Assembly: GCA_015143295.1 (NCBI GenBank) | Contig: CM026551.1 | Location: 10,746,499 to 10,810,498 of the forward strand | DNA: 64,000 nt | From: Tetracentron sinense | Taxonomy: Eukaryota; Streptophyta; Magnoliopsida; Trochodendrales; Trochodendraceae | Reading direction: 5' to 3' | In this document: in pieces, positions 1-12,500 of the stretch | Numbering within the stretch: position 1 is the first letter of the stretch | Layout: every line of letters begins with the position of its first letter | Position numbers and translations under genes: made by a program | Notes under the pieces: generated by a model | The model's database searches: none | What the model was told of the DNA's origin: nothing | What the model saw: the letters and a program-made list of their open reading frames with translations, nothing else

Positions 1-626
1 CGGGAAACAAATAGTTGGATATGTAAACGAATATGAATTCGGAGATACCTCTGTCCGCTCTGAATTCACTCCGTTAGTGGTAGTTATGTAATAATGCAAA
101 AAACGAGAGGCAAACTTTAAGCATTATTTCTCTCATAATTACAAAACTATCACCAATTTTCCTTTGAAAAGGAGAGCTCTACCAGCTAAAACATAAACAC
201 TTAAAAGGTTTTGTGGCATTTTTATAGCTTCCATGGAGTAAATAGGGATGACTATCTTTGAGGCCCAAATTGAATCCCTTAATGCAGTTAGACTAAAAAC
301 CATCCCTACTAGTTTGATCACTGATACTCGAGCAAAACTCTCGTCTCGAGCCTGACCCATTTATAAACAGGTTAAAAAAAGAAAAAGAAAAATATATTAA
401 CCTGACCTGATGGAGGGTTTGGTTTGGTAACACCTGATGAGTCATAAAGCTTTTGTGACCATATGGTCCTAGGGTTATCTGAGACCTCACATTAGAATAC
501 ATTGAAATAGTCACAAAATAATTTAGGGTTTTGAAATAGTACGCAACCGATAAATTTATATGCTGCATATAAACTGTTCGAATCCTAATTTTTTATTTGC
601 TGCATGTACCTACAATTTATATATGC
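1..626. other. Intergenic, nothing recognised
   Basis: AT-rich sequence with no coding exon, RNA gene or repeat boundary that I can support. The short open frames here lack any motif. Confidence 0.5.
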
Positions 627-1318
627 TAACCCAAAGTGGTGGACCAGTGGTTCCCGGGACTTATGCCTCAGGAAGCAGGTCTTGGGTTCGACTTCTCACT
701 CCCCCTTTGGGGCTAGCTCGCATGGGTTTTCCGGACTTACCTGATTTGGTGGATTGTGGGCCTCTGTCGCACCATCGGGGAATAGTCTTGACCTAAAGGG
801 TCGGAGATAGGGTTGCACAAAGCCCAACCAACCCAATTGTTCGGCTCGGCTCGGCTCGGCTCGGCCCGGCCCGGCCTGATTTTTAGGTTCAAATCGGGCC
901 GAGCCGAGCCTAAAAAAATGCTTGAAAAGTCAATCAACCCGAGCTCGGGCCAACCCCTGTTTGATTCGGCCCGGCTCGATTGAGGCTCGATTCGGCCTGA
1001 GCTTGGCTCGCCTTGAATATTATTAATAAATTAAAAAAAATTATTTATATATATATATCATTATTATATATATAAATAATATAAAATATTATTATTTTAT
1101 TTATTTTTTTAAAAAAAAGTATTCAAGCTAAGCTTCGAGCCAAGCTTTTGAATTAAGGCCGAGCTTTGGTCCGACTTTTCAAGCTTGATTTCGGGCTGAG
1201 CCGGGCATCGAGCCTAGAATAAACCCTTTCAAGCCGAGCCGAGCCGAGCAAGGCAAAGCCCGGCCCAAATACACCCCTAGTTGGAGACACCTTGAGTTAC
1301 AAAAAAAAAAAAAAAAAC
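627..1318 (+). repeat. tRNA-derived SINE, split by a MITE
   Basis: The left part (to about 807) carries a B-box-like GGGTTCGACTTCTC near 686. The right part (from 1280) ends in a poly-A tract at about 1301-1316. The halves are the two sides of one SINE, because a related copy at 57385-57548 runs without interruption through the same sequence (AAAGGGTTGGGGACA). No clear target-site duplication of the SINE itself was found. The 5' boundary is approximate. Confidence 0.7.
808..1279. mobile_element. hAT-like MITE inserted in a SINE
   Basis: The ends are TAGGGTTGCAC and, inverted, TAGGGGTGTATTTGGGCC. The 8-bp flanks GTCGGAGA and GTTGGAGA match at 7 of 8 positions, as expected of a hAT target-site duplication. 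The interior is GC-rich near both ends (GGCTCGGCTC runs, and GAGCCGAGCC runs inverted) and AT-rich in the middle. No coding capacity is seen. Confidence 0.75.
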
Positions 1319-1439
1319 AAGTAAAAGAGCTTGCTTCAAGCCAGTTGAATATTCTTTAGATAGAGAGAGTCTTCAAATAGACTGATTATACTTGCATTAC
1401 ATGCATCCATACTGATACCCTAAAAGATGAAAGAGATGA

Positions 1440-1815
1440 TCACTCGCCACAATATATAGCACCAGGTCCCCCATAGGTGAAAGTTTGATCCATATATTCT
1501 CCTTGATATTTCCAATATTCCAAATTATAGCATTCGAAATTTTGGGCATTCTTTCTCATGTTGTGCTCCACAACATCTCCCAGCATGTATGATGTATTCA
1601 CAATCATAACGTTGGCAAAGTAACTTGATTCTTTATAGCCATAGCTTGGAAAAAATCCGTTCCCCATTTCTGGGCTCTCTCTTGGGGCTGAATACCATCC
1701 CACCATATCGAACGTAATTTGCACCCTTTTCAAAATGTGTGAAATTCTCACTTGGACTGTATCCCACTTCTATGTTTTCATCCAATGTCAAATACCATTT
1801 TCCAGTCAGCTTGTC
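1440..1815 (-). pseudogene. Neprosin-type last exon, frameshifted fragment
   Basis: On the minus strand this is the counterpart of the last exon of the neprosin gene at 6524-12519. It starts at a conserved acceptor (GATAG before GAC) and reads DKLTGKWYLTL, then IEVGYSP and FEKGANYVRYGGMVFS. The reading then moves to another frame for PEMGNGFFPSYGYKESSYF, the Cys-Tyr-Asn-Leu segment and a final FTYGGPG before TGA at 1440-1442. The length of 376 nt against 387 in the intact gene is not a multiple of three, matching a frameshift near the GGMV motif. The 30 or so bases of intron before the acceptor also resemble those of the intact gene, so this is a genomic copy and not a retrocopy. No upstream exons are visible; a Helitron begins about 230 bp away. 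Confidence 0.85.
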
Positions 1816-2049
1816 CTATCATCATCACATCAAATAGATAAAAGGTCACAACTACACTTAAAACCTAGCTGGTATATATATATATATATATATAAAAGCA
1901 TCTTGTTGAGAAATTGAAGGAAATAAGTTGTTGGCAAGATTACTCTATTCACTCCATTTTTCTCCTACTTAAAACACTACCAAGGGTAAACAAGTCCAAT
2001 GAAGTTTACTATGTTAACTGAGACCAGTATATATATATATATATACTAG

Positions 2050-2215
2050 CAAACACCCCGCGCGATGCACGGGTGTGTATATAAAGAAAAAAAAAATACC
2101 CCTTCATGTCTCTGTTTTATAGAGTAATAGCAAACACCCCGCGCGATGCACGGGTGTGTATATAAAGAAAAAAAAAATATCCCTTCATGCCTCTGTTTTA
2201 CGGAGTAAATAGATC
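2050..2215. repeat. Tandem duplication of the Helitron 3' end
   Basis: Two units of about 83 bp start with AGCAAACACCCCGCGCGATG, at 2048 and 2131. Both run through an A-rich stretch to CTCTGTTTTA. Only the outer unit is preceded by CTAG; the inner one has CTAT. Confidence 0.8.
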
Positions 2216-2918
2216 AAGGAGTAGGAAGAAAAAAACTTGAATTTAGTGGCCCTGAAACTAAGCTACATACTGATGGGTAAATGCGTGATCTCTAGATGGA
2301 TCATACCATCACTAAGCATTCCTCAATAAAATTTGAAGTTCAGAAAAGAAACTAAATAGAATTACGTTAGGCATTGTATGTGATGTGATCAATAGTATAG
2401 AGGTCAGTGTCAACAAAGTAATTGAGTGAACTAAATAGAATTACGCTAGACCGGCCCTCTCACCTACAAATCCCCCCCAGAAAAAAACTATCCTGAATCG
2501 TCCTATTATTAAATTATAGAATCGAAAAAACAAAGATCAATTTTTACAACACTTTTAACGAAAAATTCAAATTAATTGACCTTTACTGGAAAAAATAGAA
2601 CTGCTAGAATGCTGATTCATGAAAAAGCAATATTCTCATATAGGAAATTAAAATCTATTGAAAATAAATCTAGATAGGAATTTTTTTAATTCAAAATAAA
2701 GGACATACCTCAAGATTGACTCTCTTAGAAAACCACTCTATCATCTATGTTTATAATTGATGTGCTTCTATTTTCTCACTCTTAAAAATCCCAAAAGCAA
2801 AGATGCAGTATTCTATTAATTTATGATTGGGGAGAGAAAGGGGTTTCATGGGGAGACGACTCAGGGAGAGAGAGTGGGGATGTTTACGTGAGAGATGAAT
2901 GGAGAGGAGGTTATTAAG

Positions 2919-3371
2919 TAAGTAATAAGTAGATGATGTACGTGGAGTATTTTTATTGGAAGAGGATGACATGTAAGCAGAGACATGGCGTCAACTTGAA
3001 GAGCAAATGGTGAACTAATATCTATTTTAATAGGTATTAATGACCTATTTTAAATACGAATTCAGTAAGTAATAAGTAGACGATGTGAAGTATTTTTATT
3101 GGAGGAGAGTGACATGTAAGCAAACACATGGTGTCAACTTGAAGAGCAAATGGTGAACTATGGGATGTGCCACTTGGAACCAACCAACATATAATAGTAA
3201 AATAAATATTGCCTATTTTAAATACAAATTAACTAAGTAATAAGTAGACAATGTGGAATATTTTTATTGGAGGAGAGTGACATGTAAGCAGATAAATGGT
3301 GTCAACCTGAAGAGCAAATGATGAACTATGGGATGTACCACGTGGAACCAACCAGCATATAGTAGTAGAGA
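2919..3371. repeat. Three tandem copies of the Helitron 5' subterminal unit
   Basis: Units start with TAAGTAATAAGTAGA at 2919, 3066 and 3234. Each contains TATTTTTATTGGA, GACATGTAAGCA and GAAGAGCAAATG. The second and third units both run to a terminus-like ACATATAATAGTA / GCATATAGTAGTA, so the 5' terminus itself has been multiplied. Confidence 0.8.
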
Positions 3372-3711
3372 TGAAATGTTACTGTTCACCATGACCAACA
3401 AACTTGGTAATGGTCACTAGTCTATTAAACCCATATATATTACATGCCATTCTATTATATGTGAGGGTGCTTTTGTATTTTCATAAGTGACAATACTAAT
3501 TAAATGGCGGAGACAAGAAGTATTGTACTCATTCTCTCATGCATTTAATGACTGGTCACTAGTGAAAAACTAAACTACCCTTAACTTTAATAAGTTTGAT
3601 AATCAATATAAGGATAAAAATATCTTTATGAAGGTTGCCAAATTCAGTGAACAAAGTTCATTGGACCCTTTAGCCTTTCTATTGAATGACTAAGCTTTTG
3701 AGATGTAGATG
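3372..3711. other. Intergenic, nothing recognised
   Basis: AT-rich spacer between a Helitron and an LTR-like block. No exon or repeat boundary was found. Confidence 0.45.
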
Positions 3712-4574
3712 TATTTGCGTCTGTAGAACCATAAAAATTGTCAACTTTACAAAAATGCCCTACATGCCCGTAAAGTTGGAAAAAGATCCCTAAGACCATG
3801 AAAAAGGATCTACACAATTAAATTGGGTCCAATGGTAGGAAATGGGCCTCATGCGGCCCAAATTTAAGCATGAAGAAGAAAGCCCAAAATCCAAGATCAA
3901 GTTCAAATGGGTCTCCGACTGCCCGGGTTTTAGGTACGAAGAAGAAAACCTACAATCCGAAGTCAAAGTTAAAATGAGTCTTACGCCCATCAAAATGGGT
4001 CCGTCCATGAAGAAGCCATAAACCACCAAATGGGTCAGTCTGCTAACATAAAAGCTTTTGTGGGTTTAAAACCACTTAAAGAAGTGGGACCCACAAGATC
4101 TCCATCTCAAGAGTCTATAAATAAGACTCTCAAGCCAAAAAAAAAGAGGACACAGACAATGCCTTAAGAAAGAAATCAAAGAAGAGACAAAGATTTAAGA
4201 AGAGAAGAAAAGAAAAGATCAAAGAAGAGACTCAAAGCTTTCCAAAGAAGAATCAAGTCAAAACTAAAGCAAGTCTTCCAAAGAAAAAAACACCTCCTTA
4301 GCCAGTAATGTGCTAAGCACTGAAGGAAGGATAAATCTATTACAATATCCAAATAAGATCAAGTCAAAGCCAAAGCCTGGTTCCTACCAAAGAGAAGAGA
4401 GTCACACAACTTCTTCAAGAGCTAGGAACACATCCGGCCCCTTCTTCTTGTCATCAAATTTGTTTTTGAAAAAACTCTTACTGTTAATTAAGGGGTTTAT
4501 TGAGAGTGTACCATTTTTAATATTGAATCGTTATTTGATCCTCCATTATTTCGTCCGCGAAATTTTGTGTCGAC
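3712..4574 (+). mobile_element. Probable solo LTR
   Basis: The block has a promoter-like TCTATAAATAAGACTC at about 4113, then a purine-rich leader. It ends in TTTTGTGTCGACA, typical of plant LTR 3' ends (closing CA). No second LTR, primer site or pol coding follows, so a solo or truncated LTR is the best reading. No clean 5-bp target duplication was found, so the left edge is uncertain. The 92-codon frame at 4310 lies inside it and is unlikely to be a gene. Confidence 0.5.
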
Positions 4575-4653
4575 AGTGTGTTGTATAAAGTGTGAGGAAA
4601 ACCAGAGAGAATCCATTAATTAATCTTTTAAGGGTCATAAAAGTTCATTAATG

Positions 4654-4796
4654 CTATGTTTGGTTACCGAGAAAATAGGTGAAAAAATGGAAAATAAAAG
4701 AAAATTTTAGATTTCTAATACAATTTTTAGTTGTTTTTTGTCAAATTTTATTTTCTTTTCCGTGTTTTTACTTATTTTCTCGGCAACCAAACATAG
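4654..4796. mobile_element. Short palindromic MITE
   Basis: The arms read CTATGTTTGGTTACCGAGAA on the left and, inverted, CTATGTTTGGTTGCCGAGAA on the right. Similarity continues for about 45 bp. There is no coding capacity and the target duplication is unclear. Confidence 0.7.
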
Positions 4797-4872
4797 GGTA
4801 AATGTTACAATAGTCATTAATGTCAGGAGTGGCATGAATGGTAGCACAACACCTTCTCTCTTTATATATATA

Positions 4873-5360
4873 CTAGTGGGCGGCACGTGCGATGCACGTG
4901 AGAGAGAGGGGAAGGGGAGAGAGACCGGAAAGAGGGACTCTAGTGAATGAATTTTAAAATATTAACTTAGAAAGATGGAGAAATATGTTGAAACTATCTC
5001 ACAACACACGTCCCTACTTTTTCTCTTGAAAAATAGTTACAAAGTAAAGAGAGTGGGTCTCTTCGTTCATAGACCAAAGAGGGAGCATGAGAGAAGATAA
5101 GGATAAGATTTTGAGGAAATCATGGAGATATTGAGGGATTATTGTTAATTGTAGTTGATATTACTTCAATACCCCTGCTAACTTTTCTCATGTAAAAGTA
5201 AGATAACATAATATCTTAATTTTTTTTATATGAAGTTATGGGCAAAATAAGAAAAATATAAAAAATTCACCCATTTACCATAAAATTGGGACTCATTAGG
5301 AATATTAGAAAAAAATCAACGAACTTTTTAACCCCGCTTCTCTCATTATAATAGTAGAGA
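4873..5360 (-). mobile_element. Non-autonomous Helitron, 488 bp
   Basis: On the minus strand it begins TCTCTACTATTATAATGAGA after an A. It ends with a hairpin containing CACGTGCATCGCACGTG and then CTAG before T. The terminal design is shared with the Helitrons at 2046-3371 and 61941-62331. No coding is seen. Confidence 0.8.
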
Positions 5361-5689
5361 TGGAGAGAGAGAAGGAGAAATAATTTCTTTAGACTTCGAT
5401 AGGTTTCTTGTACAAGGCATGAAGTGGTAGATTTTGTTGGGAATGTAGACAACCTTCAGCAGTTTACAGTGAGCTAGAAGCAATGGTGAGAGTATTTACC
5501 ATAACAAGAGCTAACGGTGGGAGCAATGGCGGGAGACGACAGGAATAATGGTGAGTGTTTACAGTGAGGAAGAAGAGAGTTACAATAGAGATAGAAGAGA
5601 GTTACGGTGGGGAGAGAAACTTTTGATTTTCTTTGAACTTTATTTATTTATTTATATATATATATATAAGGGTAAAAGAGTCTTAAAAG
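5361..5689. other. Intergenic, purine-rich
   Basis: Contains GAGA-rich runs and near-repeats of GAGAGTTACAATAGAGATAG type around 5570-5610. No gene was found. Confidence 0.45.
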
Positions 5690-6082
5690 GAGCCAAATGA
5701 TCTCCGGTGATAACCGGATTTGGCAAATCCAGTTATCATCCCTAGAGGTCACCACGTGTCTCCTTTGACACCCCTTAACCGTGGGTAAGGTTCACCCACC
5801 CCTAGGGTTCACCCACTCATTTTTGGTTTTTTTTTTTCTAATATTAATTCTTTTTTTAAAATTAAAAAACTGTTTTTAATATTAAAAAAACTCTAAAAAC
5901 AGTTTTTTAATTTTAAAAAAAGAATTAATATTAAAAAACAAAAAAACAAAAATGGGTGGGTGAACCCTAGGGGTGGGTGAACCTTACCCACGGTTAAGGG
6001 GTGTCAAAGGAGACACGTAGCAACCCCTAGGGGTGATAACCGGAATTGCCAAATCCGGTTATCACCAGAGGATTTGACTCCC
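5690..6082. mobile_element. Long palindromic (foldback) MITE
   Basis: Almost the whole 393 bp is one inverted repeat with arms of roughly 170-190 bp. For example CCGGTGATAACCGGATTTGG on the left is mirrored by CCAAATCCGGTTATCACC on the right, and AACCGTGGGTAAGGTTCACC by its inverse. The flanks TCTTAAAAG and TCTTAAAAA match at 8 of 9 bases, which points to a MULE-type 9-bp target duplication. A transcript through it would form a very long hairpin. Confidence 0.8.
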
Positions 6083-6523
6083 TCTTAAAAAGGGTGTTTG
6101 GGGGTGTATAAAAGTAAAACGTACACTAAATATGTGATGTATTTTGGGTCTCTCAAAGAATCCAGGTATATTTAGGGAAAGTTCCCTTTTTTTTACGTCT
6201 AAAATTTTCATATATAGAAAGTGTGGACCTTTCATATCTCTTCCTGCTTCATGCTGTATACCTAAGGATCATGAGCTGGTTGGCATGAGATCTGCCCAGT
6301 CATATTGATCTCGATATAAGAATCTCAAAAAGATTTCAGCTAGCTTAACATGGATATTTGAGATTGTCCATAGAATTATTTCCCAAATTACCTTAAATAT
6401 TTCCTAATAAAACTTAACGCAATAAATAATATATACAACCAATAGTACTCGTTGTTTCTTTTATGTATAAAATAAATAGACCATTCTATGTGTAGTGGTA
6501 TTGAAGAAGACAAAGATTGAACT

Positions 6524-9500
6524 ATGGCATTTGAAATGGTTCCAGGTGGTGGAATCATGGGTCTGAATGCTCTCATCGCAATTTTGATAGTTTTATGTCT
6601 TAGTTTGACAAGCAGCAACATCTATGGAGTGGAAGGACTAAGAAGTATTCCTAGACAAGAAGATATCAATAAGCCTCCTATTAAGATCATTCAGGTATAA
6701 CTCGTAACTTTCAATATGCATGTAATAACATTCTTGGATCATCTTTATATATATATATATATATATATTTTGATAGATCTCTCTTTATATTCTCTATTTT
6801 CATCTTTCTATCAAACTTATTGATATTGTTTTGCAACAAATTATGTAAATACCATAACTTAATATGGTTATGAGTTTAATTTCATTATACCTTATAATCG
6901 TTTCCTTTTCATCAGGTATCTTAAGAGTGGAACTTATAAAACATAAGTAATAGAATTGTTATTTTTTATTTTTACAGACCACAAGTGGGAATATATTTGA
7001 TTGTGTCGACATCAACAAGCAACCCGCTTTTGATCATCCTTTGCTTAGGAAACACAAAATCCAGGTATTATTCTGTCGTTTTTATTTTTTTTGTAATTTT
7101 TAATATTTTGGGTCGGGAATTTGTTTTTTCTGCATTCAAATAATTATATGTATGAGGCAGGATTTACTATTTTAAAAGGTGTTAGGTTTCTTCATAGAAG
7201 CTAAGGATGTAAGTTTGATTTCTTGGAAAAATTTCAAACAAAAGAAAGGGAGAATCATAGAAAGAGATTAAAAATTAAATATCGAGATTAATGAAAGTGT
7301 TGAGAATTATCTTCTATTAAGAAGGAGAAATCTGATAACTTCATACTACTATAGATGAATCACTCATCTAGTCGGGACATCACATCCCAGCATATTCAAA
7401 TGCGACCATAACGGAAAATTTTCGATTACATAAAATAAAGGAATTGCTTCTTCCCCATTAATAAGAAGAATACAAGTTAATACTCTTTAGACAATATTTG
7501 CTTTTAAAATACCAACGCTTTTAATTACTAACCGCACAAAGTTGAAACATTTAGGAAAAGACTCTTACTTAGCCAAAAATTAAAGGATTAAAAATAAGAA
7601 CTAACAAAAGAACCTAGCTCAAGTTTATTTGCGGATTAAGATTTAGAAAGTACAGGTACTCTAGCTAGGTTGGAAACTCTTTCTTACTTGGATTGATATA
7701 AGACCTAAAAATAGAAAGCAATTGAATATAACATAAGAATTTCTTAACTTCTCAAAAGTGTTCAAAACAAATTAGAGGGATGCTATAAGCCTATATGCTT
7801 TTAATAAAAATCCACGTTATAGGTTTCAATTAAACTTGTTTGATCAGCCAAACAATAGACGTTCCAAAATCAATTTAAATATTTTGTGTAACTTATAATT
7901 ATATGCTAAACAACTATAAGGAGTTATAGAAATTCGTGTGAAATATCTATTAGCACATATAAAAAATATTTATAACTTTTTAATAGAGTTGTAGTAAGCT
8001 TTTATTTTGTTTGTAATATATATACTACAATATAATACAATTTTATTATTTATTAACAATGGATAGAGATAATTACTAAACGTATTTGTCTTTTCTTGCA
8101 CATAATTGGGAGAATGAATTCTAATATAGAGACTAAATTTTTTTTCTTTCTCTGATAGTCTTTAAGTAATGAACATTAATCAACTGTCTCTTCTAATATA
8201 TCTATCAAATATACACAAGAGATGCTTGAAGTGTCTTATATCCCATTTGGTTGCCAAGACAATCAGCAGAGGAAAAGAAAATAGATAGCAAATGAAGTTT
8301 TTATGTATTGAAATGTTAGAAAATTAGCAAGTCTCGCCTTAATAGTAAGTTCAATAATTCAATAGTCTTCACTTTTAATATTGTAATAAAATTACAATAT
8401 CATGTAATTTTGAAAGTTTTATTAATAATAATATACTATGTTCATTCATGCTTTACTTTGCCTTCTATAACCACTTAGATTGGCTATTTTATATTCTTTT
8501 TTATTTTTTTAAATGAGATTACTAAGATTTTGTACTCACAACATGCCATAAAGATGAAGCCAAGTTCCCTTTTGAGAGGAGTTAGTGATGAAGCACCATC
8601 AATTGCTGAAGATTCAAACATTGAGTTCCCAAGTGAAGATTGCCCTTTGGGAACAGTACCAATTCGGAGGACACGAAGAGAAGACCTAGTACATTCCAAA
8701 TCTCAATCAGAACCATATCTTGGAGATATTCACCAACTCACGCTTCAGTACCCTGGTAAACATGTAAGTGACATCTTGCTATGTAATATTATTTATCTTT
8801 TTCTTACCATCCTACAATCAACAAATAAGTGGTAAATAAATTTTTCCACAATCCTTAAAGTTAGGGAAAGAGACTTACATTTCTTTTTCTTTGAAGAATT
8901 TCACATATGAGCAACATAAACCAAACTACCTTCCCTAAAATAAAATCATGATACAATTATCGGAGGTCGGAACTCTAAAAAGGGTGTAAGAAGAAAAAAT
9001 ATTGGATTCAAGAGACCAAATTATCAACAATAACACTGCCAATAGAAATATACACAAGCTTTATTTTCTCAAATAGTGTTCAATTCTTCAACTTCCATAA
9101 CTACTGTATGAACTCTGGCAATAAATGCCAGGAGATAGGGGTGTCAATGGGTCAGGCTGGCCTGTGTGCGGCTTGAACCGATCCGACCCGATTACATAGT
9201 TGGTCAGCCTTCTAATCAATTTTAGGTCGGTAAGCTCGGCCCAATTCTAAGAACCCCCAGAATTAGTGTATTTTTTCTTTCTTTGTCCTTAGATGAGTCA
9301 GCCCGAACTCGGACCAACTAGGCCCGATTAATAAGTGGGATAGCCTAGCCCATTGACACCCCTAAGCATCTCCATATATAGATAACATTATGAGGATAAG
9401 ATACTATGCAAAGGCGAGGAAAATCCTATCTAAGGATGCTCTCACTCAATCAAATGTCATCCCAAAATTTGATTATAGGGTTAGAACCAATGTTGTGCCT

Positions 9501-12500
9501 AATATAAGGATGGAAAAGGAAACAAAGAGTACAAATTGACTTTAAAATCTTCCCTTAGGCTTTAAAAAGCGGTCCGGAATATTAATGTTTTAAAACCAGA
9601 GGCATGAGTTTGTGAAGAGAGGGGAGATAGTTTTTAACCCTTTTACATGATGGTATCTCGGATTTATCAAGTTCAATTTAATTAGAAGTTTCATATATAT
9701 GGAACTTAAAATATCCAAAAAAAATTGTGGAACTTGTAAGTTCCATATTTGTAAAACTTATGCACTCTATGAAATCATATATTTCTAGACATTAAGTAAA
9801 ATTAGGCATGAAACAATGAAAGTTCTAGACTTTAAAAGTTCCACCAAAAGAACGGAGCCTTATAAAAACTGAAATTCAGGATACAGGTAGGTGGAGGACA
9901 ATGTATCGAATGGACAAGTTAGATCGGACACATCATTGCTCCTTTGGGTTGACAAGCAAAGAATCCCCGGATGAAAACTATAAATCAATCATAATTAAAA
10001 TCACACATATAATCTCGTGATATTTATATATATGTTTCAATTAAATGTTTGGATGACTGATTTTATATTTTTTTAGTTTGCGACTCTTGACACGGTGCTC
10101 GATAAACCATATCATGGGGCCAAAGCACTTATCAATTTACAAAATCCAAGCGTGGAAATGGACAAATACAGTACGGCTCAAATTTGGATTGAAAACGGTA
10201 TCTTGACAGAAATCAATAGCATACAAGTTGGATGGGCAGTAAGTCACCTTTATCAATCTTTATCCACCAACCATATTTTTTGTGACTTTATTTGATTTGT
10301 TTAAGCATTGATTTTGTTTCAATTAAAAAGAATTGATTTTGTTTGAAGTATAAAGTTTAATTCTCTTGGGTGAAAAAATTATTTTGTCCTTTGACTCAAG
10401 TTAAGTTTTTCATATGGACTCTAGCTAGCTAGAGAATCACATAAAATAGTCCAAATTCACCTTAGATGTTCTTGCAATGTTTTTTTTTGTTTTGTTTTTT
10501 TTGTTTTTTTTTATGTTGGGTTCATATCATTGAAAATAGCTACATATATCTCACTAAAATTATGAGTTAATATCTTTCAGGTACATCCAAGATTATATGG
10601 TGATAATGGCACTCATCTGACTGCATATTGGACTGTAAGATTCTTTTCTTAACTCTCATGTCTTATATTTGACTGAACTGTTTAAGACACTGATAAGCTT
10701 ATTTCATTTGTATTCTTTACAAACAGGCGGATTCCTATAACAAAACTGGTTGTTTCAATACATTGTGCCCAGGTTTTGTGCAGACTCACTCTAAGATAGC
10801 ACTCGGTGCTGTTTATGAAAAAACTTCTACATATGAAGGAGATCAACGCAGAACGAACATTAAGATTGCTCAGGTAACGCGTAATTCTGTAAGCTCTATT
10901 CATCGTAATCCTTCAGGAAATAATTAAATAAAATCTAGCAAGCACTTAATTTGTTACACAATCATCAATGCATGAAATTAATTTTCTCTAGAGATCACAT
11001 TTTACTAAAACCTACAAATCTAATACTAATAGTGTATAAGCTAGTTACCTAGTTTAGCTTATCAAAACTTTTGGCCTAAACAACGGGAGCGGAAACACAC
11101 AATTAGAAAACGAGGATTATATTATTATTTTCTATATTTTGTCTCATAATATCCAATCAACTTAAATAATAACTCTTACACACGTATAGAATCACAATTT
11201 TTTTACTCAAGCATACAGGATTTGTATTTCTCATTGTTTTAGTACTTCAAAATATGTTCATTACAATAGTAAATATAAATATACTTAATATTTGAAAGTA
11301 AAACCAAGATGGAGAACCTATTAAAACATTAGAAAGTTCCAAGTAGCAAGTTATATATATATGGTGGTACTGTGTGTTTTCTGCATAAGCGAGCTTCGTC
11401 ACGACTTATGAGGCCATTTGGTAAGTGTTTGGGCCTCCAAAGAAAAATAAATTTGTTGGATCCGTGTTGGATTATTTATTGTCCATGGCCCATTTCACAT
11501 CACCAAGCCCAACATTCCGTTGTCACAAATCTATCTGCTCGGATAGTCCACAATCATCTTATTGAACTTCAATTGCTAAGTTTACATAGGAAGAACTTAC
11601 AAATTTTTTTTTAGGATAAAGCTTCTGAGACCCTCTTAGAGCCGAGACCACCAAGACTACGCTCTAAGAGCATGGGATTTCAGGTGGAGCCCACCATGTG
11701 AAATGGGCCCCACCTGAAATCTCATGCTCTAAGAGCATGGTCTCGGTGGTCTCGGCCCTAAGAGGGTCTCAGTAGCAAAGTCCATTTTTTTATAAGACAA
11801 GTGGGCTTGAAATCCATTTTTATTTGGTACAATCATTATAGTTAAGCTGGCCTACCCCGGTTTTGTTGGTTAATGCCCAGCATTTTAAGCTTGGCTAGAG
11901 AGTGCATGTATATAACCATTACACCCTAATTCGGAACTCAAGCCCAATATGTGACCTTAAAACCTATGATTATCATTAAAAAAAACTTGTCTGTGCATTT
12001 AGCACATATTATATGTGTGCGCATATGCATGTGTTTGTCTTTGAGTCCTTCTATTGACAAAGCAACTGACTATGTATAATATAGTGTGGTGTGTGGAGTT
12101 TTGACCTTTTTATCTATTTGATATGGTGATAGGACCTAACAACTGGTAGTTGGTGGTTGACATTGGAGGACAGCATGGAAATAGGATACTGGCCAAAGGA
12201 GATATTCACCCATTTGAAAAAGGGTGCAAATTACGTACGATATGGTGGGATGGTATACAGCACCTCCGGAATTATCCCACCAATGGGGAGCAGTCGTTGG
12301 CCTGATAATTTCCTAAGACGGTCATGTTACTTTTCAAACATTAAGATTGTCAATGAAGAAAACATGCTGGTTGATATTGACAAGTCTAACATGAAAAAAT
12401 ACACTGACAATCAGCACTGCTATGACTTGATATATTGGGGATATGAAGGGAAATTTCTGGAACAAACATTTACGTTTGGAGGACCCAGTTGGACTGTGGG

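Larger units (their letters stand above)
2046..3371 (-). mobile_element. Non-autonomous Helitron with repeated ends
   Basis: Read on the minus strand it begins TCTCTACTACTATATGCTGG after an A and ends in CTAG followed by T. A GC-rich hairpin (CACCCGTGC / GCGCGGGGTG) lies a few bases before the end. These are the standard Helitron signs: 5' TC, 3' hairpin plus CTRR, insertion between A and T. The 3' end is present twice in tandem and the 5' subterminal unit three times. No Rep/helicase coding is seen. The 73-codon frame at 2751-2972 has no recognisable motif. Confidence 0.75.

Noticed and set aside
560-937. Open frames at 560-796 (+) and 737-937 (-)
   Set aside because: They run through a SINE and the GGCTCGGCTC repeats of a MITE.
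2751-2972. 73-codon minus-strand frame as Helitron-encoded protein
   Set aside because: No Rep or helicase motif, and it overlaps the tandem end repeats.
8554-8763. Independent gene starting at the ATG in neprosin exon 3
   Set aside because: The ATG is the conserved Met of the KIQMKPSS motif, which spans the exon 2-3 join.
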